Source: Candidatus Woesearchaeota archaeon (GTDB taxonomy: Archaea; Nanobdellota; Nanobdellia; Woesearchaeales; UBA11576). From it: 6,597 nt of DNA. The stretch spans positions 1 to 6,597 of the forward strand of contig JALWQS010000062.1 in the NCBI GenBank assembly GCA_027083015.1, given 5' to 3'. The position numbers and the translations under genes were made by a program. Of this stretch, positions 1-4,338 are shown piece by piece. Position 1 is the first letter of the stretch, and each line of letters starts with the position of its first letter. Under the pieces are notes generated by a model, which saw nothing but the letters and a program-made list of their open reading frames with translations, made no database searches and was not told the DNA's origin.

Positions 1-165
1 GCAACCTATGCATAATTCTTCATCTATCCATGCTTTGTGGTGTGTTGGGTCTTCTTTTATGCATTCTTCTCCTTTCCTGTTTATCGGACAGAGTTTTGCA
101 CATAAGAAGTTTCCGCACCCTACTGGGTTGCATTCGCTTTTCTTGACTATTGCTATTCTTGCCAT
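1..165 (-). CDS. rli1: ABCE1/Rli1 ribosome-recycling ATPase, N-terminal fragment (partial)
   Basis: The reading frame runs off the left edge of the window, leaving 55 N-terminal residues. It starts MARIAIVKKSECNPVGCGN, then has an LCAKLCP segment and ends ELCIGC at the window edge. This is the N-terminal iron-sulfur domain of ABCE1, the twin-ATPase that splits archaeal and eukaryotic 70S/80S ribosomes after termination. Cysteines are visible at residues 12, 17, 22, 26, 35, 52 and 55; the family uses eight to bind two [4Fe-4S] clusters, and the remaining cysteines and both ATPase domains lie outside the window. The gap between Cys17 and Cys22 is four residues, one more than I recall for the Pyrococcus and eukaryotic proteins. 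Of the 54 codons after the ATG, 45 end in A or C, opposite to the + strand genes. The ATG at 165 is chosen because the family begins with M-(A)-R-I-A. Identity is near certain; the full length is not visible. Confidence 0.93.
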   Translation of the reverse strand, partial: MARIAIVKKSECNPVGCGNFLCAKLCPINRKGEECIKEDPTHHKAWIDEELCIGC

Positions 166-185
166 TCTTTATCTGTAATCTGCTG

Positions 186-200
186 GTTTTTTAATAATTT
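186..200 (-). promoter_or_regulatory. TATA-like element for the ABCE1 gene
   Basis: On the minus strand an AT-rich stretch reading AAATTATTAAAAA lies about 25-33 bases upstream of the ABCE1 ATG at 165. That distance suits an archaeal TATA box driving a leaderless or nearly leaderless mRNA. No Shine-Dalgarno motif stands between it and the ATG. The match is loose. Confidence 0.4.
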
Positions 201-223
201 TGTTGTTTTTGGCCTCCATTAGT

Positions 224-231
224 TTTATATA
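224..231 (+). promoter_or_regulatory. TATA box for the small zinc-ribbon gene
   Basis: TTTATATA is centred about 26 bases before the ATG at 254. This is the spacing expected when transcription starts at the A of the start codon, giving a leaderless mRNA. It rules against the upstream in-frame start at 200, which would place the promoter inside the gene. Confidence 0.65.
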
Positions 232-253
232 TCACCTTTTATTGTCTTTGTTC

Positions 254-409
254 ATGAAATGTGAGATCTGCAAGTCTAAGATTCAGGAAAATTTTTTGAA
301 GAAGCCTTTTGGCACGTATATTAAGGATGCTAAGGGCAAGAAGCATATTGTCTGTTCTGAGTGTCAGAAAAAGTTTCGGACTAAGGAGGAGATTCTTGCG
401 AATCTTTAG
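254..409 (+). CDS. Small zinc-ribbon protein (two CxxC knuckles)
   Basis: A 51-residue protein starts MKCEICKSKIQENF and ends EEILANL. Cys3/Cys6 (CEIC) and Cys34/Cys37 (CSEC) form two CxxC knuckles separated by 27 residues, a typical single-zinc ribbon, with a lysine-rich middle (KDAKGKKH) suited to nucleic acid contact. The layout resembles a widespread family of roughly 50-60-residue archaeal zinc-ribbon proteins of unknown function. An in-frame start exists 18 codons upstream (200), but the extra residues are hydrophobic and unlike the rest, and the TATA box at 224-231 lies inside them, so the ATG at 254 is preferred. The tRNA-Thr gene starts 13 bases after the stop and may share its transcript. 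A role in translation or RNA binding is a guess from the neighbours. Confidence 0.8.
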   Translation: MKCEICKSKIQENFLKKPFGTYIKDAKGKKHIVCSECQKKFRTKEEILANL

Positions 410-422
410 GGCTTGTTTCTCT

Positions 423-540
423 GCCTCCGTAGCATAGTAGCTATTGCGGCTGCCTCGTAATTCCCTTGCAGTCCCTTGGTTGTGGGGTTTGCTGTTTGCG
501 GGTGAGCAGCAGGTCGGGGGTGCAACTCCCCCCGGAGGCT
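423..540 (+). tRNA. tRNA-Thr(CGU), intron-containing
   Basis: The acceptor stem GCCTCCG (423-429) pairs perfectly with CGGAGGC (533-539), and the discriminator base is T540. The D-arm is GCA/TGC around an 8-base loop (436-443). The anticodon stem GCTGC (449-453) pairs with GCAGC (506-510), and the T-stem is GGGGG/CCCCC (516-520/528-532). The anticodon loop CTCGTA|A carries CGT at 456-458, which reads the threonine codon ACG. As I recall, archaeal threonine tRNAs usually carry U73, which fits T540. A 45-base intron interrupts the loop after position 37. The mature molecule is 73 bases before CCA, which is not encoded. T8-A14, G15-C48 and G26-A44 are in place, but the D-loop has C at position 19 and the T-loop has G at position 55, both normally invariant G and U. 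No clear promoter of its own is visible, so it may be transcribed with the zinc-ribbon gene. Confidence 0.9.
460..504 (+). other. tRNA intron with bulge-helix-bulge splice motif
   Basis: The anticodon-loop bases CTCG (454-457) can pair with CGGG (499-502) to give a 4-bp central helix. It is flanked by 3-base bulges TAA (458-460) and TGA (503-505), next to the 5-bp anticodon stem. Cutting between the second and third bulge bases, as archaeal splicing endonuclease does, removes exactly 460-504 and rebuilds a 7-base anticodon loop. The helix on the intron side is weak, so this is a relaxed form of the motif. Inside the intron GCAG (468-471) can pair with CTGT (492-495), and CCC (473-475) with GGG (485-487). 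A 7-base direct repeat TCCCTTG occurs at 462 and 472. Confidence 0.8.
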
Positions 541-546
541 TTTTTT
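540..546 (+). terminator. T-run at the tRNA 3' end
   Basis: Seven consecutive T follow directly on the acceptor stem, including the discriminator base. Archaeal RNA polymerase terminates at such T-runs, so this may end the zinc-ribbon/tRNA transcript ahead of the RNase J promoter. Confidence 0.45.
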
Positions 547-572
547 GCTTTACTTTCCAGTCTTGACAAAAC

Positions 573-580
573 TTTATATA
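573..580 (+). promoter_or_regulatory. TATA box for the RNase J gene
   Basis: TTTATATA is centred about 26 bases before the ATG at 603 and is identical to the box in front of the zinc-ribbon gene. The spacing predicts a leaderless mRNA, although a CTCCTCC tract lies between them. Confidence 0.65.
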
Positions 581-602
581 CTCCTCCTAGTATTCTTTTT
601 TT

Positions 603-1940
603 ATGCCTATCGATATATGTACTGTTGGCGGCTTTAATGAAGTCGGTAAGAACATGACCGCTATTAAGGTTGATGATGAGGTAGTCATCATTGATATGGG
701 TCTTTATCTTGATCCTTACATTAAATACACTAAGAATGATGATTTTGAGTTGGAGATTACTGCTTCTAAGCTTCAGAAGATAGGTGCTATTCCTGATATT
801 AAGCCTATTAAGGATTGGGTTCGTAAGGTGGTTGCTATTGTTCCTACGCATGCGCATCTTGATCATGTTGGTGCTATTCCTTTCTTGGCTAAGCGTTTTG
901 ATGCGCCGATCATCTGTACTCCTTATACTGCTGAGATCATCCGTACTATCTGTCGCGATGAGAAGATTTCTCTTTCTAACGAGCTTAAGGTCCTTAATCC
1001 TAACAGCAAGATCAAGCTTTCAGATAATATTATGGTTGAGTTCATAAATATAACTCATTCCACTCCTCAGACTGTTATGGTTTTGGTCCATACTCCTTAT
1101 GGTAAGGTTCTTTATTGTAATGATTTTAAGTTTGATAATCGTCCTGTTCTTGGTAAGAAGCCTAATTATGATCGTCTTAAGCGTCTTAAGGATGAGGATG
1201 TTGTCTGTCTTGTTGTTGATGGTACTCGTGCTCAGCAGTCTCAGAAGACTCCTTCAGAACAGGTTGCTAAGGAGATGCTTCGTGATGTGATGCTTGGTAC
1301 TGAATCTGAAGGTAAGGGTATTATTGTTACTACCTTTTCTTCTCACCTGGCGCGCCTTCAGTCTATTATTGAGTTTGGTAAGAAGCTTCATCGTAAGATT
1401 GTTTTTCTTGGCCGTAGTCTTAGTAAGTATGTTGCTGCTGGTGAGAAGATTGGTATCATAAATTTCACTCAGGATGTTGAGCTTATCAAGTATAAGAAGA
1501 AGATAGCAAAGAAGCTTAAGCAGGTTGCTCGTGATCCCTCTAAGTATCTTGTTGTCTGTACCGGTCATCAGGGAGAGGAGAAATCTGTCCTTTCACGTAT
1601 AGCTAATAATGAGTTTGATTTCCGTCTGGGTCGTGATGATGAGATTATATTTTCCTGTACTGTTATTCCAACTCCTTTAAATCGTGCTAATCGCGAGATG
1701 TTGGAATCTACTCTTAAGTCTTATGGTTGTCGTATCTTTAAGGATATTCACGTTTCTGGTCATGCTGCTCGTGAGGATCTGCGTGATCTTATCAATATGG
1801 TTGAGCCTCAGCATATAATTCCTGCTCATGGCGATATGAATAAGGCCACTGCTTTGGCTGAGCTTTGCACTGAGATGGGTTATAAGGTCGGAGAGGATGT
1901 TCATATCATGCGTAATGGTCAGATGATAACTTTTGACTGA
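603..1940 (+). CDS. rnj: Archaeal RNase J (beta-CASP metallo-beta-lactamase ribonuclease)
   Basis: A 445-residue protein, the usual size of archaeal RNase J, which degrades RNA 5'-to-3' in the cytoplasm using two zinc ions. The metallo-beta-lactamase core shows the motif 2 signature THAHLDH (residues 82-88), a motif 3 histidine in NITHST (His152) and the motif 4 aspartate in CNDFKFD (Asp174). The beta-CASP domain follows, with VVDGTRA (about 204-210), TTFSSHLARL (243-252), CTGHQGEE (319-326, typical of the RNase J branch), HVSGHA (383-388) and a final PAHGD (407-411), where His409 completes the metal site. The start is set by the conserved opening that leads into GGFNEVGKNM and by the TATA box 26 bases upstream. 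There is no long C-terminal domain, as expected for archaeal rather than bacterial RNase J. Codons end almost only in T or G: all 20 codons for residues 61-80 do. The gene stands alone after a tRNA; the identification is firm. Confidence 0.95.
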   Translation: MPIDICTVGGFNEVGKNMTAIKVDDEVVIIDMGLYLDPYIKYTKNDDFELEITASKLQKIGAIPDIKPIKDWVRKVVAIVPTHAHLDHVGAIPFLAKRFDAPIICTPYTAEIIRTICRDEKISLSNELKVLNPNSKIKLSDNIMVEFINITHSTPQTVMVLVHTPYGKVLYCNDFKFDNRPVLGKKPNYDRLKRLKDEDVVCLVVDGTRAQQSQKTPSEQVAKEMLRDVMLGTESEGKGIIVTTFSSHLARLQSIIEFGKKLHRKIVFLGRSLSKYVAAGEKIGIINFTQDVELIKYKKKIAKKLKQVARDPSKYLVVCTGHQGEEKSVLSRIANNEFDFRLGRDDEIIFSCTVIPTPLNRANREMLESTLKSYGCRIFKDIHVSGHAAREDLRDLINMVEPQHIIPAHGDMNKATALAELCTEMGYKVGEDVHIMRNGQMITFD

Positions 1941-2019
1941 TTGCGTCTTCTGTATGCTCTGCCCTCTGGTTGTTCTTCTTTGTTTCTCTTTGGTTTTTTC
2001 CTCTTTTGGTTTTTCTCAT
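1906..2019 (-). CDS. Possible 37-residue basic peptide ORF
   Basis: An ATG at 2019 opens a 37-codon frame starting MRKTKRGKNQRETKKNNQ and ending SSDHYA. Its ATGA overlaps the stop of the preceding minus-strand ORF by 4 bases, a common sign of translational coupling. The peptide is very basic in its first half and has no recognisable domain. Its last 35 bases run antisense into the end of RNase J, and there is no convincing Shine-Dalgarno motif. Purine-rich DNA readily yields Lys/Arg/Glu-rich frames, so this may be chance. Confidence 0.18.
   Translation of the reverse strand: MRKTKRGKNQRETKKNNQRAEHTEDAISQKLSSDHYA
1994..2014 (+). terminator. T-rich terminator after RNase J
   Basis: Three T-runs (TTTTTT at 1994-1999, TTTT at 2004-2007, TTTTT at 2010-2014) lie 50-75 bases after the RNase J stop and would serve as an archaeal intrinsic terminator on the + strand. 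The call is uncertain because the whole region is T-rich. Confidence 0.3.
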
Positions 2020-2096
2020 AGCAGTATCTTTACCAGCATCGCTCCTATTATTATTGCTTTGATTATTGTGTATCCTATTATTGCTTCTTTGAGCAT
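2016..2096 (-). CDS. Possible 26-residue single-helix membrane peptide
   Basis: The frame starts at ATG 2096, whose A is the last base of the upstream ORF's TGA (stop-start TGATG). It encodes 26 residues, MLKEAIIGYTIIKA followed by IIIGAMLVKILL, long enough for one transmembrane or amphipathic helix with lysines at 3, 13 and 23. A Shine-Dalgarno-like GGGGTGAGGT lies 4-7 bases ahead of the ATG on the minus strand, complementary to the archaeal 16S tail. It is far below gene-finder cut-offs. The coupling, ribosome site and A/C-ending codons support it; no homology can be claimed. Confidence 0.33.
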   Translation of the reverse strand: MLKEAIIGYTIIKAIIIGAMLVKILL

Positions 2097-2242
2097 CAGA
2101 ACCTCACCCCTACTAGTTCTGATACTTCTGTTTTCTGATTTACTATGATCATTCCTTTATTGTCTGCTCGTAGATCGAAGATCATTATATCTTCTCCATA
2201 TTCTCTTTTTTCTATGTCTTTTTTCCGTATTTCTTCTTTCAT
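2096..2242 (-). CDS. Possible 48-residue charged protein, function unknown
   Basis: ATG 2242 opens a 48-codon frame starting MKEEIRKKDIEKREYGEDIM and continuing IFDLRADNKG to a C-terminal VGVRF. A Shine-Dalgarno motif GAGGT sits 6 bases before the ATG (AGAGGTCTGAAGATG), which decides the start. The frame is open for 18 further codons upstream without an ATG. Most codons end in A or C, as in the ABCE1 gene and the 107-residue gene on the same strand. The first 15 residues are helical and highly charged; the second half reads like a small mixed alpha/beta fold. It lies 85 bases downstream of the 107-residue gene, with a T-tract between them, and may be a second gene of that unit. I do not recognise the family. 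Confidence 0.42.
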   Translation of the reverse strand: MKEEIRKKDIEKREYGEDIMIFDLRADNKGMIIVNQKTEVSELVGVRF

Positions 2243-2316
2243 CTTCAGACCTCTGTCATATCTTCCTCTGATCTCTTGTTTTTCTTCTATCTTCTGTTAT
2301 TCTCTGTTTTTATCTT

Positions 2317-2327
2317 AAAGAAAAAGA
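2317..2327 (-). terminator. T-tract after the 107-residue ORF
   Basis: On the minus strand TCTTTTTCTTT follows immediately after the TAA stop at 2328-2330. A pyrimidine tract stands out in this purine-rich strand and could terminate the transcript, which would separate this gene from the small ORFs downstream. Confidence 0.3.
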
Positions 2328-2651
2328 TTATATTGCGATCCTGTTCGCAGTTCTTGTCGTTGTTGCAGGTTCTGGTTTGTAGTCTTCTCTTGTTTTTTCT
2401 TCATACGTTATTATTCTGTTTTCCAGCTTGTTCTTTACATCCTCTCTTAATAGTGAGTCAATGCCGATATTGGTTGCGTCCATCGCGAACAGCGGGTCTA
2501 CTCTTTTTATTGTTCCTGCTTTTGTATCGTAGCCCCAAAGTACTTTACCTTCAAGTGCTTTTTGTTCAACTTCTTCTGCTTTTAATGCATGTTGTTTTGC
2601 TTCTTCTTCGGTTGTAGCTCGCCTTGTCGTTATGTATATGTCTGTTCTCAT
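2328..2651 (-). CDS. Hypothetical protein, 107 residues, charged and coiled-coil-like
   Basis: The frame starts MRTDIYITTRRATTEEEA and ends TTTRTANRIAI. Residues about 14-34 (EEEAKQHALKAEEVEQKALE) are strongly helical and may form a short coiled coil. The middle has a more folded look (KVLWGYDTKAG, VDPLFAMDATNIGIDSLL), and the end is a Thr/Pro/Lys tail. It has no membrane segment and no signal peptide. The ATG at 2651 is preferred to a GTG nine bases upstream because AAGGTGG (2657-2663 on the minus strand) then serves as a Shine-Dalgarno site 5 bases from the ATG and would otherwise overlap the GTG itself. Codons mostly end in A or C, matching the other minus-strand genes and arguing that this is a real gene. 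A TATA box at 2721-2730 predicts a leader of roughly 45-50 bases. The family is not recognised and no function is proposed. Confidence 0.65.
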   Translation of the reverse strand: MRTDIYITTRRATTEEEAKQHALKAEEVEQKALEGKVLWGYDTKAGTIKRVDPLFAMDATNIGIDSLLREDVKNKLENRIITYEEKTREDYKPEPATTTRTANRIAI

Positions 2652-2702
2652 TTGTTCCACCTTGTGTTGTTTTTTGTTCTTTCATTTTTCAGTCTCTTTT
2701 TG

Positions 2703-2715
2703 GACTCAGCGAGTC
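2703..2715. repeat. Perfect short inverted repeat between TATA box and minus-strand start
   Basis: GACTC AGC GAGTC is a 5-bp inverted repeat with a 3-base centre. It lies just downstream of the minus-strand TATA box (2721-2730) and over or next to the predicted transcription start near 2698. That is a classic position for a repressor operator in archaea, but the arms are short and could be coincidental. Confidence 0.35.
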
Positions 2716-2720
2716 ATGAT

Positions 2721-2730
2721 GCTTATATGC
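2721..2730 (-). promoter_or_regulatory. TATA box for the 107-residue gene
   Basis: On the minus strand GCATATAAGC contains a good archaeal TATA core. Transcription would begin around 2698-2700, leaving a leader with a Shine-Dalgarno site (AAGGTGG) before ATG 2651. It is divergent from the + strand box at 2755-2763. Confidence 0.5.
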
Positions 2731-2754
2731 TCAAGAGTATTGAAAAGCTTTTCG

Positions 2755-2763
2755 GTATATTTT
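2755..2763 (+). promoter_or_regulatory. TATA box for the 49-residue membrane ORF
   Basis: GTATATTTT is centred about 27 bases before the ATG at 2785, the spacing seen at the other leaderless starts in this window (254 and 603). Confidence 0.4.
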
Positions 2764-2784
2764 TTTGCATTTATTGGAAAAAAT

Positions 2785-2934
2785 ATGTTTTCAAAAGAAT
2801 TTAATAAATTTTTTATTTGTTTTTTCAAGATGGTGTTTCTTGTTTTTCTCTTGGTTGTCTTGCCTTTTGTCTTTAACCTCTGCTCGGATGTTTCAAAACA
2901 TTTATATAATAAAATGCCTGGATTTCTTATGTGA
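2785..2934 (+). CDS. Possible 49-residue single-pass membrane protein
   Basis: The frame starts MFSKEFNKFFICFFKMVF, runs through a hydrophobic segment (about residues 14-31, FKMVFLVFLLVVLPFVF) and ends in a polar tail, SDVSKHLYNKMPGFLM. Lysines before the helix suggest the N-terminus stays in the cytoplasm. The TATA box at 2755-2763 has leaderless spacing to this ATG; longer frames starting at 2632 would swallow that promoter. It ends 7 bases before the adaptor gene at 2942, and its last codons overlap the adaptor's TATA box. The DNA is T-rich, so a hydrophobic frame could arise by chance. Confidence 0.33.
   Translation: MFSKEFNKFFICFFKMVFLVFLLVVLPFVFNLCSDVSKHLYNKMPGFLM
2901..2908 (+). promoter_or_regulatory. 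TATA box for the envelope ABC operon
   Basis: TTTATATA, the same octamer as in front of the zinc-ribbon and RNase J genes, is centred about 37 bases before the ATG at 2942. The predicted transcript would have a leader of roughly 10 bases. This supports 2942 over the in-frame upstream start at 2765, which would put the promoter within the gene. Confidence 0.6.
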
Positions 2935-2941
2935 TATTTTT

Positions 2942-4336
2942 ATGAAAAAGGGGCTGAAACTGTTATTCCTATCTGTAGTTCTTTCTTCGCTATTGTTGTC
3001 TATGTCTGTCTTTGCTTCTGCAGCAGATATCCGTTCTGAATCTGCTTTTATTGATTTCTCTACTGTTCAGGTCTATCCAGAACCTGTTGAGCCTGGTAAG
3101 GATGTTACTATAAAGGTTAATATAAAGAATCAGGATGAGCTTGATGCTCATGATGTTAAGATTATCCCTAAGATTGTTTATCCTTTTCAGCTTAAGACTC
3201 AGGAGAAGAATTGGTTTCTTGGTTTTGATCTTTGCGCTCAATGTACACGTGAGAATACCTATTACCTGCTTATTGACAATAATGCTGAATCTGGTACTTA
3301 TCCTCTTATCTTTGAGATCAAGAAGGGTTCTTCTAAGCAGCTTCAGACAGTTAATGTGAAGGTTGAAGGTGTTCCTGATGTTATCCTTCTGACTAATGGT
3401 TCTGACTCCATATCTGTGGAACCCAAGATGCCTTTCGCAGTTCATCTTCTTATCAAGAACATAGGTACTGGCACTGCCCGCAACCTTAAGGTTATTTCCG
3501 GATCTGACAACTTTATAACTTCAGGTTCCAACACGCAGTTTATCGAGGAGCTTGGTGCTGATAAAGAAGCTTTGATCACTGCTTATTTCACGGCCAGTGA
3601 TAATCTGGAGCCTGATGTCTATAATCTTCCTATTACTCTTGAGTACCGCGATGCTGTGGGTAATGATTATCGTTATGTGGGAAACGTGGGTGTTATACTG
3701 AAGAACAAGGCTGAGCTTTCTGTCAAGAACATAAAGACCCATCCGGAGATCATTCATGCTGATGATAAGTATGATATCTCTTTGCGTGTTGAGAATACAG
3801 GTTCAGGTTCTGCTAAGAACACTGCTGTTAGGATTATCACTTCTGCTGGTGATTCTATAACTCAGTATATTGGTCAGTTGAGCAAGGATGAGGATGCCAG
3901 TGTCTTGACTTCTTTGGTAGCTAAGAATTCTGATCTCAGGAGATCCGTGATAAATCATGTTACGATAGAGGTTGATTTTGATGATGATTTAGGTCATCAT
4001 ACTTTGAACGAGGATCTGCGTATTGAGGTTCATCCTAATAAGAGGATCTTTTGGTATGTTGTTTACGCATTGGTGGATTTTGTCTTGATACTTTTGGTGG
4101 TCGCTTATTACTTTTATGAGCATAAGAAAGAAGAGCTTGAGAACCGTTTTGAAGAGGTCGTCGAGTATGGTCTTGCTGACGAGTTCGTGAAGAAGCATGG
4201 TGGTGCTTGGCAGAAGGAGCACTTTAAGGGCTTTGTGCGTGAACTTAAGAGCAAGGGCTTTCATGTCGATGTTGATAGGCTTAGACGTTATTTGGAGAAG
4301 GTGCGTGTTGAGCACAAGAATAAGAAGAGGCATTAG
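2942..4336 (+). CDS. Secreted, membrane-anchored adaptor-like protein with S-layer-type (COG1361-like) repeats
   Basis: A 464-residue protein. Residues 1-27 (MKKGLKLLFLSVVLSS to VFASA) are a signal peptide. The exterior region, about 28-365, holds roughly three beta-sandwich repeats starting near FSTVQVYPEPVEPGKDVTIK (39-58), SISVEPKMPFAVHLLIKN (156-173) and ELSVKNIKTHPEII (258-271). Each carries the 'N-x-G-x-G-x-A-x-N' type turn (KNIGTGTARNLK, ENTGSGSAKNTA) seen in archaeal COG1361/CARDB/NEW3-like domains. Cys98 and Cys101 (CAQC) are the only cysteines, close enough for a disulfide. A transmembrane helix at about 369-392 is followed by a charged cytoplasmic tail of about 70 residues. The longer frame from 2765 is rejected because 2942 gives a clean signal peptide. 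The stop lies 2 bases before the permease gene, so the two are co-transcribed. By analogy with MacA it may couple the transporter to envelope proteins; that is inference. Confidence 0.85.
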   Translation: MKKGLKLLFLSVVLSSLLLSMSVFASAADIRSESAFIDFSTVQVYPEPVEPGKDVTIKVNIKNQDELDAHDVKIIPKIVYPFQLKTQEKNWFLGFDLCAQCTRENTYYLLIDNNAESGTYPLIFEIKKGSSKQLQTVNVKVEGVPDVILLTNGSDSISVEPKMPFAVHLLIKNIGTGTARNLKVISGSDNFITSGSNTQFIEELGADKEALITAYFTASDNLEPDVYNLPITLEYRDAVGNDYRYVGNVGVILKNKAELSVKNIKTHPEIIHADDKYDISLRVENTGSGSAKNTAVRIITSAGDSITQYIGQLSKDEDASVLTSLVAKNSDLRRSVINHVTIEVDFDDDLGHHTLNEDLRIEVHPNKRIFWYVVYALVDFVLILLVVAYYFYEHKKEELENRFEEVVEYGLADEFVKKHGGAWQKEHFKGFVRELKSKGFHVDVDRLRRYLEKVRVEHKNKKRH

Positions 4337-4338
4337 AG

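Noticed and set aside
200..253. 18-codon upstream extension of the zinc-ribbon gene
   Set aside because: It contains the TATA box at 224-231 and encodes hydrophobic residues unlike the rest of the protein.
466..657. 63-codon + strand frame
   Set aside because: It runs through the tRNA intron and 3' exon and into the RNase J start in another frame; a translation artefact of the tRNA.
441..866. 141-codon minus-strand frame
   Set aside because: It lies antisense to the tRNA and the RNase J 5' end, and its residues follow the reversed codon bias of RNase J. No independent start signal.
1933..2148. 71-codon + strand frame after RNase J
   Set aside because: Leu/Phe/Ser/Ile-rich product of pyrimidine-rich DNA without a promoter or ribosome site; the same region has better minus-strand frames.
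2276..2617. 113-codon + strand Leu-rich frame
   Set aside because: Antisense to the 107-residue minus-strand gene; its hydrophobicity only mirrors T-richness.
2566..2685. 39-codon minus-strand frame from ATG 2685
   Set aside because: It is nearer the predicted transcription start, but it is out of frame with the 107-residue gene and overlaps it, has no Shine-Dalgarno site, and reads as unstructured Arg/Lys/Ser.
2632..2784. Longer version of the 49-residue ORF starting at 2632
   Set aside because: It would overlap the divergent promoter region and the start of the minus-strand gene; the leaderless ATG at 2785 is better placed.
2765..2941. 59-codon upstream extension of the adaptor protein
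   Set aside because: It would bury the operon TATA box at 2901-2908 and place a second hydrophobic stretch before a clean signal peptide that starts at 2942.
3989..4333. 114-codon minus-strand frame opposite the adaptor tail
   Set aside because: Antisense shadow of the adaptor gene with no start signals.
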